From Synechococcus sp. NB0720_010 (GTDB taxonomy: Bacteria; Cyanobacteriota; Cyanobacteriia; PCC-6307; Cyanobiaceae), in contig NZ_CP090898.1 of NCBI RefSeq assembly GCF_023078835.1, positions 1,986,045-2,050,044 on the forward strand: a DNA stretch of 64,000 nt, in the 5' to 3' direction. How positions within the stretch are numbered: the first letter of the stretch is position 1; each line of letters opens with the position of its first letter. The notes beneath the pieces were generated by a model, which saw only the letters and a list, made by a program, of their open reading frames with translations, ran no database searches and was not told the DNA's origin. Made by a program: the position numbers and the translations under genes. This document shows, in pieces, positions 17,441-31,062 of the stretch.

Positions 17441-17941
17441 ATGGCAGGCATGACGCAAGACAACCTCGGTCCGTGGGATCCAGAACGCCACAGCGTGGCT
17501 GAGATCGTTGCGGCCCTTGATCTTCAACCTCACCCCGAGGGGGGGTGGTATCGAGAGACCTTCCGCAGCGCGCTCAAGGTGCGCCGCGCCGATGGGGTGC
17601 AGCGCGACGCCCTGACCCAGATCCTGTTTCTGTTGGGCCCCGGGGAGATCAGTCGCTGGCATCGGGTGAACCACGCCGATGAGAGTTGGTGCTGCCTAGC
17701 GGGGGATCCCTTGGCGTTGCTGCTGGTGATGGATGGGCAGCTGCAGGAGCACTGTCTTCTGCCGGGTTCAGCAGAAACGGTCGTGGTGCCAGCGGGTGTC
17801 TGGCAGGCCGCTCGGGCTTCAGGGCGTTGGAGCCTGATGGTGTGTGCGGTCGCTCCTGGTTTTGACTTTGACGACTTTCAAATGCTCAGCGAACTTTCAG
17901 AAGCTGAACATCCACCAGCTGCCCTGGTCGAGTATCGATAG
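17441..17941 (+). CDS. DUF985 cupin-fold protein
   Basis: 166 residues with the DUF985 cupin pattern. LQPHPEGGWYRETFRS is near the N-terminus, then TQILFLLGPGEISRWHRVNHADESWCCLAGDPL, and VVPAGVWQAARASG carries the second cupin motif. His and Glu residues in the barrel could bind a metal. Proteins of this family are annotated as epimerase-like or nucleoside-related, but no reaction is established. A second in-frame ATG lies at 17450. It shares an intergenic point only 2 bases wide with the deaminase gene, so the divergent promoters must lie inside the opposite coding regions. Confidence 0.85.
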   Translation: MAGMTQDNLGPWDPERHSVAEIVAALDLQPHPEGGWYRETFRSALKVRRADGVQRDALTQILFLLGPGEISRWHRVNHADESWCCLAGDPLALLLVMDGQLQEHCLLPGSAETVVVPAGVWQAARASGRWSLMVCAVAPGFDFDDFQMLSELSEAEHPPAALVEYR

Positions 17942-18041
17942 AGCTTGGTGCCATCTTTGGCTCGAATTCAAAGCCGCTGGCTCAGATGTCTTGCTGTGAC
18001 TGCAGGGTCCCATCTCTTTTGAGAGCGTCAGGACCTGAAAA

Positions 18042-18112
<71 letters not shown>

Positions 18113-18158
18113 AGCCCAGTGAAATTAGCATTCAGGCTTCGAAGCCTGAGACGCGCGG

Positions 18159-18419
18159 ATGCCGCCTGACTCCCGTCCCCCACTGGATCCCGATCTCAGG
18201 GCTCGTCTGTTGCAGGAGGCTCGCACCCCCTGGCGTGGACTCAGGCGAGGACTCTGGTTGGCCTTTACTGCTTCTGCGGCCGTTGGCCTGGCCACGATGG
18301 CGATGCGTTCGGCCGGTGGAGAGGTGGTCCAGTCCTCTGACCTCCTGATTCAGGTTTCGGCGTTAGCCCTCTTCGGGCTTCTCCTCTGGCGCGACCGCTC
18401 CCCCAGCGTCGACGACTGA
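18159..18419 (+). CDS. DUF3493 domain small membrane protein
   Basis: 86 residues. The N-terminal LDPDLRARLLQEARTPWRGLRRGLWLAF is characteristic of DUF3493, found in cyanobacteria and chloroplast proteins connected to photosystem II accumulation. Two hydrophobic segments follow (about 33-48 and 66-76). The last 57 bases overlap the 3' end of the convergent acidic-tail gene. Confidence 0.8.
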   Translation: MPPDSRPPLDPDLRARLLQEARTPWRGLRRGLWLAFTASAAVGLATMAMRSAGGEVVQSSDLLIQVSALALFGLLLWRDRSPSVDD

Positions 18420-19382
18420 CGCGTCGTCCTCAGTGTCTTGGGGTGCTTCGGCAGTGGTCTCTTCGGGGCCGGTTTCTTCGGAACAGGGCTCTTCGTGAAC
18501 GACCGCTTCCTCCTCGGGCTCTGCGTCGGCGTCTGAGGCTTCCGCTTGCGGCACATCGACGTCTTCTGAGGCAAGGGCTTCAGCGTTGGCCTCGTGGCCC
18601 TCGTCGGTTTCCTCAACGACCTCCGCGTCCGCCTGCAAAGGCTCTGCAGCAGCTTCAGACGCTTCTGCGGCGACGGGCTCTGTCTCGGCAGGGGAGTCGG
18701 TCTGCTCGGGTTCAGGAGTGACAGCTTCGGCTTCCTCCTGTTGCTCTTGCGGTGTGGCCTTCGGTTCCGGCTCGACGGAAGCCGCAGGTTCGGCAAAGGC
18801 CAACGGCGCGAGAAGCAAGAGCGGAAGCCCAGCGTTCAGGCGCTGCTCAGCGGCCTGGATTTGAGTGAGGGGCAGGGTCTGATCTACCAGGCTGGAGGAC
18901 CGGGTGAGCATCCAGAGGGACTGAATCACTTGGGCCCACTGCCATTGGATCAGCGCCAGCACCGGGATGCAGAGCAGCAGAACCACCAGCCTGGGGCTGC
19001 TGGAGAGGGGGGACCAGGCCCAGGCCATGCCGGCGTGGCTGTCGGCCCACCAGGTCAGGGGAAGCAGCAGTGCGGCGCCAAGGGCAATGACAACCTTCAG
19101 AGGCAGGGCGGTCTGAAGGGCACTCAGACGAAACTGCTCCGGGCGGCGACCCCGCAGGGGCACCTGCAGGATCAGCACAGACCAGAGGTCGGGAGGAAGG
19201 CGCCAGAAGAGGACCGCGCTTCCCAGGGCGCCGATCGCCCAGGTCAGTAAGCGTTCAAAGCCGGGGAAGGGACCCGGGTCTGCCCCTGCAAACAGCAGGA
19301 ATAGCAGCAGGATTTCGAGCGGCAAGGCCGCGAGCCCCAGTAGCTGGAGCCACAGGAGCGGTTCGCGTCTTGCCGGATTCAC
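18363..19382 (-). CDS. membrane protein with acidic low-complexity C-terminal tail
   Basis: 339 residues. Four hydrophobic segments lie in the first half (about 10-32, 45-60, 93-112, 130-147), with a further short one near 185-197. From about residue 200 to the end the protein is almost wholly Glu, Ala, Pro, Thr and Asp. It fits the cyanobacterial group described as low-complexity tail membrane proteins, whose tails run into a convergent neighbour, as here with DUF3493. Function unknown. Its GTG start lies 2 bases after the infB stop codon, so it is probably the last gene of the nusA-infB operon. Confidence 0.75.
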   Translation of the reverse strand: MNPARREPLLWLQLLGLAALPLEILLLFLLFAGADPGPFPGFERLLTWAIGALGSAVLFWRLPPDLWSVLILQVPLRGRRPEQFRLSALQTALPLKVVIALGAALLLPLTWWADSHAGMAWAWSPLSSSPRLVVLLLCIPVLALIQWQWAQVIQSLWMLTRSSSLVDQTLPLTQIQAAEQRLNAGLPLLLLAPLAFAEPAASVEPEPKATPQEQQEEAEAVTPEPEQTDSPAETEPVAAEASEAAAEPLQADAEVVEETDEGHEANAEALASEDVDVPQAEASDADAEPEEEAVVHEEPCSEETGPEETTAEAPQDTEDDASVVDAGGAVAPEEKPEEG

Positions 19383-19384
19383 GG

Positions 19385-22699
<3,315 letters not shown>

Positions 22700-22760
22700 C
22701 AAGTGCTCCAAGTGGTCGGGGGCAACACGTGCCACCGGGCCATCACCCACAGTGAGGCCA

Positions 22761-23042
22761 CTATTTATCTTGCCTCAGCGCCTGATAAGAGGTGGCATTC
22801 AGGCGCTGCGCCAAGGCCGCGTAGATGGAATCTGACACTTGGCACCGGAGTGCCTTCTGCAGACGTTTGCGGCGCTTGGCTTCCTCAAAACAGCTCTCGG
22901 TCGGACAGAGATAGGCCGATCGGCCCATCCCTTGGTCCAGAGCCATGCCGCCCTCGGCAAGGCGGATGACCCGTAGCAGGTGCTGGCGATCCAGCAGTGC
23001 ACGGCAGGTCACACAACGCCTGAGGACGGGCTGTTGCTTCAC
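22761..23042 (-). CDS. ylxR: YlxR family RNA-binding protein (DUF448)
   Basis: 93 residues. The motif [21 protein letters not shown] near the N-terminus and [22 protein letters not shown] are the YlxR signature, including the conserved GRGAY-like loop (here GRSAY). YlxR lies between nusA and infB in most bacteria and has been proposed to bind RNA. The GTG start overlaps the nusA stop by 4 bases, so translation is coupled. Confidence 0.9.
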   Translation of the reverse strand: MKQQPVLRRCVTCRALLDRQHLLRVIRLAEGGMALDQGMGRSAYLCPTESCFEEAKRRKRLQKALRCQVSDSIYAALAQRLNATSYQALRQDK

Positions 23043-24481
23043 CGGGCTCCTTCCTCGTCGGTCGTCTCTTCGACAGCCTCTTCGACTGCGTCTTCCGTTG
23101 CCACGGCTTCGGTGGTCTCAGCCTCAGCCACAGGCTCTTGCTCGTAGGCCGCTTCGTCGTACTGGGCCTGCTCGCCGTACTCCTCTTCGTCCTCGGGCAG
23201 GGGATAGAGCTCCCGAAGACGGGCGTCTTCCTCGGCACGCAGGGCGTGTTCTGCCTCCATCCGGGCTTCAGCTTCCGCCTGAAGCGCCTCCTCTTCCTGG
23301 CGCATGGAGATCAGTTCCGCGACCTTCTCGTCCTCAGAGGCCTGGTCGTACTCGGTGCTGTTCTTGATGTCGATCTTCCAGCCGGTCAGGCGAGCGGCGA
23401 GACGGACGTTCTGACCCTCGCGACCGATGGCCAGGCTGAGCTGATCGGGGGGCACCAGGACGTGGGCATGCTGCCCTTCGGGATCCACCAGTCGAACCGC
23501 TTCCACGCGGGCGGGGCTCAGGGAGTTGGCGATGTACTGGCCCGGGTCATGGGACCAGCGGATGACATCGATTTTTTCGCCACGCAGTTCGTTCACGACC
23601 TGCTGGATGCGAGAGCCGCGGGCGCCAATGCAGGCGCCGACAGGGTCCACTTCGCGCTCCACGCTGTCCACGGCCACCTTGGTGCGGGGACCGACCGAGC
23701 GGGAGGGGGGGTTGGCCTCACGGGCGACGGCAACGATGCGGACCGAGCCCTCCTGGATCTCGGGCACTTCGTTCTCGAAGAGATAGACGACCAGGCCGGC
23801 GTTGGCGCGGCTGACAAACAGTTGAGGTCCGCGGCGCGGAATCTCACTGACTTCCTTCAGGAAGACCTTGAAGGTGGCGTTGGCCCGGTAGTTGTCATTG
23901 GGCAGCTGGTCGCGGCGGGGGAGTTCGGCCTCCACTTCGGGGCGACCCAGTCCGCTGCTGACGGCCATGATCACGCTCTGTCGCTCGAAGCGAATCACCC
24001 GAGCGGTCAGGACAGGATCTTCCAGGTCGGCGAACTCCTCCTGGATCATGCGGCGCTGCTGGTCGCGCAGCTTCTGGGCCAGCACCTGTTTGGTGGTGGC
24101 GGCGGCCATGCGGCCGAAGTCTTCCTTCTCGGGGGTGACGTCCAGCACCACGGTGTCACCGGCCTGGGCGTCTTCCGCCACCTGCATCACTTCGGCCAGT
24201 GAGATTTGGTGGTCTTCGCTCTCGACCTCTTCAACGATGATTTTGGAGGCCAGTACCCGGTAGCCCTCTTCGTCGAGATCCAGGGCGACATCGAAGTTGG
24301 AGAAGTAGTCCTCCTCGAAGGGGTCCTCGCTAATCCCCAGATAAAGGGTGCGGCGGTAGCGCTCATAGCCCTTGAGCAGGGCTTCACGCAGGGCCGCTTC
24401 CACCACCGCAGGGGGCAGTTTTTTCTCTTCGCTGATGTCCTCGATCAGGTTGGAGAGACCGGGGAGCAGGACCAGTGCCAT
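23039..24481 (-). CDS. nusA: transcription elongation/termination factor NusA
   Basis: 480 residues. The N-terminal RNA-polymerase-binding domain (about 1-130) is followed by an S1 domain (about 135-200) and two KH domains with IGARGSRIQQVVNELRGEKIDV and LAIGREGQNVRLAARLTGWKIDI. The C-terminal 100 residues are Glu/Ala-rich and disordered; the acidic AR repeats of the E. coli protein are absent. NusA modulates pausing, termination and antitermination. Its ATG lies 42 bases after the rimP stop. Confidence 0.96.
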   Translation of the reverse strand: MALVLLPGLSNLIEDISEEKKLPPAVVEAALREALLKGYERYRRTLYLGISEDPFEEDYFSNFDVALDLDEEGYRVLASKIIVEEVESEDHQISLAEVMQVAEDAQAGDTVVLDVTPEKEDFGRMAAATTKQVLAQKLRDQQRRMIQEEFADLEDPVLTARVIRFERQSVIMAVSSGLGRPEVEAELPRRDQLPNDNYRANATFKVFLKEVSEIPRRGPQLFVSRANAGLVVYLFENEVPEIQEGSVRIVAVAREANPPSRSVGPRTKVAVDSVEREVDPVGACIGARGSRIQQVVNELRGEKIDVIRWSHDPGQYIANSLSPARVEAVRLVDPEGQHAHVLVPPDQLSLAIGREGQNVRLAARLTGWKIDIKNSTEYDQASEDEKVAELISMRQEEEALQAEAEARMEAEHALRAEEDARLRELYPLPEDEEEYGEQAQYDEAAYEQEPVAEAETTEAVATEDAVEEAVEETTDEEGAR

Positions 24482-24523
24482 GGCAGGTGGTTGGGTGCGG
24501 GATTGGAGAGGGGAAAGGAGGGG

Positions 24524-25039
24524 TTAGGCCTCTTTGGGAGTCACCAGCTTCACGCTGATCACATCGGGGCGCGGGATTCGAACCGTGCGTCCCCGGACGT
24601 TGAGGAGAACGTTCTCCTCATCGCGTTCGAGCAAGAGGCCCTCACGCTCGTTGTCGCCCCCGGATTTGGTGTCGCGGTAGCGGATCGAAACCGGGAATCC
24701 GCGGAAGCTGCGGAAGTCTCGGTCGTCGCTCAGCTGCTCGCTGACGCCCGGACTGCTGACTTCCAGGACATAGGGGTCCTGCAGCAGCCCGCTGTTCTCG
24801 ATGGCGTCGCCCAGCACTCCGCTGAAGCTGGCGCAGTTGTCCAGGCTCACGTCTCCGCCATCGGCCAGACGCAGCTGGACCAGCAACGTCATCGGAATTC
24901 GATGGGTGAGCAGTTCAAGGCCGCAGACCTGGAATCCAGCGCCCTCCGCCGCCTGGCTAGCCAGGGTTTGGAGGTCAGGGTGCAGGGGATGCGGCAAAGC
25001 CTGAATCGTGAACAGGGGAACGGGCGACCCGTCCGGCAC
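24524..25039 (-). CDS. rimP: ribosome maturation factor RimP
   Basis: 171 residues with the two-domain RimP plan. The N-terminal part is HPDLQTLASQAAEGAGFQVCGLEL, followed by the conserved YVLEVSSPGVSEQLSDDRDF and a C-terminal SH3-like domain. RimP assists 30S subunit assembly. The reading frame opens with a GTG at 25039; an in-frame TTG at 24997, just before PHPLHPDL, would start closer to family consensus. It is the first gene of the rimP-nusA-ylxR-infB operon. Confidence 0.9.
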   Translation of the reverse strand: MPDGSPVPLFTIQALPHPLHPDLQTLASQAAEGAGFQVCGLELLTHRIPMTLLVQLRLADGGDVSLDNCASFSGVLGDAIENSGLLQDPYVLEVSSPGVSEQLSDDRDFRSFRGFPVSIRYRDTKSGGDNEREGLLLERDEENVLLNVRGRTVRIPRPDVISVKLVTPKEA

Positions 25040-25148
25040 CTGCAGTGATCTGCTGTCTGGCTGTCCAGCTGCTCCCGAGGAGTCAGCGCTGTTCAGTCAG
25101 AGGTGCCCGCCGGGCACAACACAACAGTACGTGATCGGCCTTGGAGCG

Positions 25149-25418
25149 TCAGGCCCCCATGCTGCCGAGATCGACAGCAGGTGGCTCCATGTAGGCATCC
25201 CCAGGTTGGGCCTCGCCCCGCAAGCTGGGGTCCTGGTTGAGGCACTGCGACTTTTGTTCGTCTGTGCGCAGGAACTGGCAAACCCGGGCGTAGAGCTTGG
25301 AGCGGGTGGAGGGCTTGCCTTGGCTGAAGTGCACCTGATCCAGGCCGCCGACTAAGCCCTGAATCTCCACTTGGCAGAGAGCACAGCGTTGACGGGTGCC
25401 CGGGGGGATAGCGGCCAT
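25149..25418 (-). CDS. conserved cyanobacterial small protein with CxxC
   Basis: About 89 residues from ATG 25418. A short N-terminal CALC pair is followed by LDQVHFSQGKPSTRSKLYARVCQFL and a third and fourth cysteine region. The FSxGxPxTRxKLxARVCQ pattern recurs in small proteins of other cyanobacteria as I recall them, so it is likely real although its function is unknown. It could bind a metal through the cysteines. It is divergent from the phosphoesterase gene. Confidence 0.65.
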   Translation of the reverse strand: MAAIPPGTRQRCALCQVEIQGLVGGLDQVHFSQGKPSTRSKLYARVCQFLRTDEQKSQCLNQDPSLRGEAQPGDAYMEPPAVDLGSMGA

Positions 25419-25470
25419 GCCAGCTCGGTCAAGAACGGGCAACTTAGGGCCATTGATCTGCTCCGTTGGT

Positions 25471-26262
25471 GTGCCTGGCCTCCTTCAGTTGAGTGATCCG
25501 CACCTCCTGGCAGACCCTCGGGGGCACTGCCGAGGTCGTCCCTCTCTGGCGTCCTTGCGCCACGGCCTGCGGCAGGCCCTGTCCCAGATCGATCAGCCCC
25601 CGGATCTGCTGCTGATCACAGGGGACCTCTGCCAGGACGAAAGCTGGGGCGGGTATCGCCGCCTGCATGAGGTCCTGGAGGACGTTGAACCCCTGAGGGA
25701 GGTTCCCCTGGCCTTGACCCCGGGCAACCACGACCATCCGGCCCTGATGCGATCGGCCTTGGGACGTCGCGCTGTGATTGCCCCGGCGGCCCTGGACCTC
25801 GGCGACTGGACGCTGCTGTTGCTCTCGAGTCACCGCAGTGGCGCCGTTGCTGGCTTCCTTGACCCCAGGCAGCTGGCCTGGCTCGAGCGCCAGCTGGCGC
25901 TGGCCGATCAGCCCGTGGTGCTGGCTTTGCACCATCCCCCCGTGCCCATTGGTGATTCAGGCTTGGATCCGATCGCTCTGCAGGATCCAGGCCCGTTTCT
26001 TCGCTGCCTCCAGCGGGCCCCAGCCCTCAAAGCCGTTCTCTTCGGCCATGTCCACCAGCATTGGCAGGGCGAACTGCCCCGCAGCGGCGCTGGGGCTCCC
26101 ATACCCCTTTGGGCCTGTCCCTCCTCGTTGGCGTCGTTTGCGGCTGTTCAACCCTGTCCGTTGGGGCGGCCTGACTGGCCGGGGGGGCGTTGGCTGACCT
26201 TGCAGCCCTCGGGCGAGGTGGCCTCGACCCTGCTGCGTTGGTCTCCCGTGGAATCTGCCTAG
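25471..26262 (+). CDS. calcineurin-like metallophosphoesterase (CpdA-like)
   Basis: 263 residues from a GTG at 25471, chosen because it sits just before LLQLSDPHLLADP and clears the divergent gene. Binuclear metal motifs appear in order: DPH, ITGDLCQDE, GNHDH, LALHHPP and FGHVHQH. That set matches the CpdA/class III cyclic nucleotide phosphodiesterase group, so cAMP hydrolysis is likely but other phosphodiesters are possible. The stop is 12 bases before the HtrA start. Confidence 0.88.
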   Translation: MPGLLQLSDPHLLADPRGHCRGRPSLASLRHGLRQALSQIDQPPDLLLITGDLCQDESWGGYRRLHEVLEDVEPLREVPLALTPGNHDHPALMRSALGRRAVIAPAALDLGDWTLLLLSSHRSGAVAGFLDPRQLAWLERQLALADQPVVLALHHPPVPIGDSGLDPIALQDPGPFLRCLQRAPALKAVLFGHVHQHWQGELPRSGAGAPIPLWACPSSLASFAAVQPCPLGRPDWPGGRWLTLQPSGEVASTLLRWSPVESA

Positions 26263-27390
<1,128 letters not shown>

Positions 27391-27428
27391 GGCCTGAGCT
27401 ACGGTCACTGGCCAGTGAAAACGGCGTG

Positions 27429-28142
27429 ATGGCGGATCTGCAGGACCAGATGAAACAGGCGGTGGCGGCTGCAGCCACCGAGCAGATCCAAAGCGGAATG
27501 GTGGTGGGCTTGGGCTCCGGTTCAACCGCTGCCCTAATGATTCAGGCCCTCGGCGCCAAGCTCAAAAGCGGAGAGCTGCGGGACATCGTTGGGGTGACCA
27601 CCTCCTTCCAAGGTGAGGTGCTTGCTGCCGAGCTGGGTATCCCGCTGCAGAGCCTGAATGCCGTGGATCGGATCGATCTGGCCATCGATGGCGCCGATGA
27701 GGTGGATCCTTCGTTCCAGTTGATCAAGGGCGGTGGCGCCTGCCACGTTCAGGAGAAGCTGGTGGCGGTTCGTGCCAAGCGCTTCGTGGTGGTGGTGGAT
27801 TCCACCAAGCTCGTGGACACCCTCAACCTGGGCTTTCTGCTGCCCGTGGAGGTGATGCCCGGTGCCTGGCGTCAGGTCCAGGGCCAGCTCAAGGAGATGG
27901 GGGGTGACGCCCAGCTCCGTATGGCAGTCAAAAAGGCTGGTCCCGTCGTGACGGACCAGGGCAACCTCGTGCTGGACGTCAAGTTCAGCGGTGGCATCGG
28001 CGATCCCGTCAGCCTGGAGAAGGAGATCAACAACCTCCCCGGCGTTCTGGAGAACGGTCTGTTCGTGAACATCACCGACCAGGTGCTGGTGGGCGAGATC
28101 AACGACGGCGTTGCCGGCGTCCGGGATCTGGTCAAGCGCTGA
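27429..28142 (+). CDS. rpiA: ribose-5-phosphate isomerase A
   Basis: 237 residues. The phosphate-binding [16 protein letters not shown] with catalytic acidic residues and [14 protein letters not shown] with the conserved lysines are all present, and length is normal. It interconverts ribose-5-phosphate and ribulose-5-phosphate in the Calvin and pentose phosphate pathways. A GTG directly upstream (27426) could also serve as start; ATG 27429 is used. It is convergent with hisD, 4 bases away. Confidence 0.96.
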   Translation: MADLQDQMKQAVAAAATEQIQSGMVVGLGSGSTAALMIQALGAKLKSGELRDIVGVTTSFQGEVLAAELGIPLQSLNAVDRIDLAIDGADEVDPSFQLIKGGGACHVQEKLVAVRAKRFVVVVDSTKLVDTLNLGFLLPVEVMPGAWRQVQGQLKEMGGDAQLRMAVKKAGPVVTDQGNLVLDVKFSGGIGDPVSLEKEINNLPGVLENGLFVNITDQVLVGEINDGVAGVRDLVKR

Positions 28143-28146
28143 GCGC

Positions 28147-29481
28147 TTAGGCCAGGCGCCGGCGAACGGACTCTGCGTGGCTGTGGAGCCCCTCGCTGTC
28201 AGCCAGGGTGCCAACGGCAGCGCCGGTGGCCTCCAGGGCTTGCCGGTTGAAGTGAATCAAGCTGGTGTGGCGCATGAAGGTCTCCACGCACAGCGCTCCG
28301 GCGAATCGGGCCGTACCCGAGGTCGGCAGGGTGTGGTTTGGGCCGGCCAGGTAATCGCCAACTGCCTCCGGGGTCCAGGCCCCCATGAAGATCGCCCCGG
28401 CCTGTTGGATCTGTTCGGCCAGGGGCTCAGGCTGCTCGACCTGCAGTTCCAGGTGTTCGGGGGCAAAGCGATCACTGAGCTGTGCCGCCTCATCCAGGTC
28501 TGAGCAGACCACGATCAAGCCCCAGTCGTTGAGGGCCTGACGGGTGATGGCGGCACGGGGGTGTCCCTCCAGTTGCTGCTCAATCGCGGCGGGGATGGCC
28601 CGTGCCAGTTCCTCGCTGGTGGTCAGAAGGATTGCTGCAGCGAGGGGGTCGTGCTCCGCCTGCGCCAGGAGATCGGCCGCGACGTGGTCAGGGTTGGCGC
28701 TGGCATCGGCGATCACCAGCACTTCACTGGGGCCAGCTAGTGAGTCAATGGCGACCCGGCCGTAGACCGCTTTTTTGGCCAGGGTCACATAGAGGTTGCC
28801 TGGACCGCTGATGACATCCACCCTGGGGATGGATTCCGTGCCGTAGGCCAGGGCTCCCACGGCCTGGGCACCTCCGACCCGATAGATCTCATCGATTCCC
28901 GCTAGGTGGGCTGCCGCCAGCACGGTGCTGTTGATGCGGCCGTCGGGTCCGGGAGGAGTCACCATGACCACCCGCTTGACCCCCGCAACCTTGGCGGGCA
29001 CCGCATTCATCAAGACGGTGCTGGGGTAGCTGGCGCGGCCCCCTGGGACATAGAGACCAGCCCGCTCCACCGGGCGCCAGCGGCGGCCCAGCCGCTCTCC
29101 GTGCTCTCCGGTGATGGCCAGGTCCTTGGGCAGTTGGCGCTGGTGGAAGTCCAGGATCCGGCGGTGGGCCAGGGCCAGGGCCTCCTGCAGCTCAGGGGAG
29201 GTGGAGGCCCAGGCCGCTTCGATTTCCTCCTTGGGAACGCGCAAAGGATCCGGGCGGACCCCATCAAAACGCTCGGTCAGTTCAAAGAGGGCGGCATCGC
29301 CCTGCTGTTGCACCTGCTCGAGGATTCCCTCAACCCGTTGGGCGACCTCTCGGCTTTGGCCGCTACCGGTGCGCTCGGCGATGGCCTCGAGCCGTTGACC
29401 GGCCTGCTCGGCATCGCGCAGCAGCTCGATCTGCAGCGGTGCGATCGACTCGGCACGGCTTGGAGGGGAGCTGGCGGTCAC
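28147..29481 (-). CDS. hisD: histidinol dehydrogenase
   Basis: 444 residues, full length. Recognisable blocks are [36 protein letters not shown], the cofactor/zinc region [14 protein letters not shown] and [11 protein letters not shown], and the C-terminal [14 protein letters not shown] with its catalytic/zinc histidine. The enzyme oxidises histidinol to histidine in two NAD-dependent steps. The start is GTG. No other his genes are adjacent, which is normal in cyanobacteria, where the pathway is dispersed. Confidence 0.97.
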   Translation of the reverse strand: MTASSPPSRAESIAPLQIELLRDAEQAGQRLEAIAERTGSGQSREVAQRVEGILEQVQQQGDAALFELTERFDGVRPDPLRVPKEEIEAAWASTSPELQEALALAHRRILDFHQRQLPKDLAITGEHGERLGRRWRPVERAGLYVPGGRASYPSTVLMNAVPAKVAGVKRVVMVTPPGPDGRINSTVLAAAHLAGIDEIYRVGGAQAVGALAYGTESIPRVDVISGPGNLYVTLAKKAVYGRVAIDSLAGPSEVLVIADASANPDHVAADLLAQAEHDPLAAAILLTTSEELARAIPAAIEQQLEGHPRAAITRQALNDWGLIVVCSDLDEAAQLSDRFAPEHLELQVEQPEPLAEQIQQAGAIFMGAWTPEAVGDYLAGPNHTLPTSGTARFAGALCVETFMRHTSLIHFNRQALEATGAAVGTLADSEGLHSHAESVRRRLA

Positions 29482-29502
29482 GAAACCGTGGTGCGGCGGT
29501 GA

Positions 29503-29892
<390 letters not shown>

Positions 29893-29903
29893 TTTTTTAG
29901 GTT

Positions 29904-29926
29904 GGATCCAGGTGAACCTTGGATCC
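29904..29926 (+). other. hairpin immediately preceding the tatD ATG
   Basis: GGATCCAGG (29904-29912) pairs with CTTGGATCC (29918-29926), including one G-T wobble, giving a 9-bp stem with a 5-base loop. It ends exactly one base before the ATG at 29927 and buries an alternative GTG. It lacks a downstream U-tract, so it is not a normal terminator. Confidence 0.6.
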
Positions 29927-30748
29927 ATGGCAGCTGCCGTCGCTCTCGAGAGCCTTCCGGCTCCTTTGATTGACAGCCACTGCCACATCGTCTTTCGAAA
30001 TTTCGACGAAGACTTGGAGGAGGTTGCTCAACGCTGGCGTGATGCCGGTGTGGGGCGCCTCCTTCACGCATGTGTCGAGCCTTCTGAGATTCCGGCGATT
30101 CGAGCGCTGGCCGATCGCTTCCCCGAGCTTCGCTACTCCGTTGGCGTTCATCCTCTGGATCCGGAGCATTGGGCTTCCAACACGCAGCAGGTGTTGCGCG
30201 AGGCGGCTCAAGCTGACCCCAGGGTCGTGGCGATCGGCGAGCTCGGTTTGGATCTGTTCCGCGACAACAATCTCGAGCAACAGCTGGCGATGCTCCGGCC
30301 CCAGCTGGACCTGGCGGTGGAGCTGGATCTGCCCGTGATCATTCACTGCCGCGATGCCGCTGAACCGATGCTTGCCGAGTTGCGCGAGCGTGCTGAGCGG
30401 GGTGCCTGCCCTAAGGGCGTGATGCACTGCTGGAGCGGCACTCCCGAGGAAATGCAGGGGTTCCTCGAGTTGGGGCTCTACATCAGCTTTAGCGGCAATG
30501 TGACCTTCCCGAAGGCCACCGACACCCATGCCTGCGCCCAAGCGGTTCCCGCGGATCGATATCTCGTGGAGACCGACTGCCCGTTCTTGGCGCCCGTGCC
30601 GCGACGGGGCAAGCGCAACGAGCCTTCCTATGTGATGGCTGTGGCGGAGCGAGTGGCAGTCCTGCGCCAGGAGCCGCTGCAGACCGTCGCCTTACAGAGC
30701 ACCCGCAACGCCTGTGCACTGTTTGGACCCGCTCTTCACAATGTATGA
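29927..30748 (+). CDS. tatD: TatD family metal-dependent hydrolase
   Basis: 273 residues from ATG 29927. Metal ligands begin LIDSHCH (H18, H20), then GELGLDLFRDN, HCRDAAEPM, MHCWSG and ETDCPFLAPVPRRGKRNEP, all characteristic of TatD. TatD proteins are magnesium-dependent 3'-5' nucleases with deoxyribonuclease activity. A GTG at 29912 would add five residues but lies inside a hairpin. The order rpsT-tatD-rpoB is recurrent in picocyanobacteria. The rpoB promoter-like -10 overlaps the stop codon. Confidence 0.93.
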   Translation: MAAAVALESLPAPLIDSHCHIVFRNFDEDLEEVAQRWRDAGVGRLLHACVEPSEIPAIRALADRFPELRYSVGVHPLDPEHWASNTQQVLREAAQADPRVVAIGELGLDLFRDNNLEQQLAMLRPQLDLAVELDLPVIIHCRDAAEPMLAELRERAERGACPKGVMHCWSGTPEEMQGFLELGLYISFSGNVTFPKATDTHACAQAVPADRYLVETDCPFLAPVPRRGKRNEPSYVMAVAERVAVLRQEPLQTVALQSTRNACALFGPALHNV

Positions 30749-30749
30749 T
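30722..30749 (+). promoter_or_regulatory. possible promoter for rpoB
   Basis: A good -10 hexamer TATGAT (30744-30749) lies at the end of tatD with a weak -35 candidate TTTGGA (30722-30727) 16 bases upstream. If used, it would give a leader of about 305 nt before rpoB. Confidence 0.35.
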
Positions 30750-31062
30750 GTTTCATTGGCCTGGCAGCGAGTCGTGATTTATCCGTGCTCGTTGCAGCCC
30801 GAAAGCGCTCGCCAGGGATCTGGTGAGTTAGCCCATGACCAGTGGTGCGTTGTCTTTCCGGTGCGAGTTGTCGTTCCCTGCGGTGTTCAAGCGATCTGAA
30901 TAGGCGCCCCAGCTGGCCAGTCGCTCCCGAGAGGGACGGCTGGCTCTGTCGTCTGTGTGGTGATGTCGCGCTGACATCCCCCTTCGTCTTGATCTCCGCC
31001 TGGTTCTGAAACTGCTGTCCAGGCCCTCCGTTCCGTTTCACCCGTTCCTGCAGGTTCACCGC
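30750..31062 (+). promoter_or_regulatory. structured 5' leader region of rpoB
   Basis: This 313-base gap contains no convincing gene. Three hairpins are visible on the plus strand. The first is an 8-bp stem at 30808-30827 (CTCGCCAG with CTGGTGAG, loop GGAT). The second is a 12-bp stem with one bulged C at 30916-30944, capped by a GAGA tetraloop. The third is a 6-bp stem at 30962-30978 (GATGTC with GACATC). None has a U-tract, so they are not simple terminators. Confidence 0.5.
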
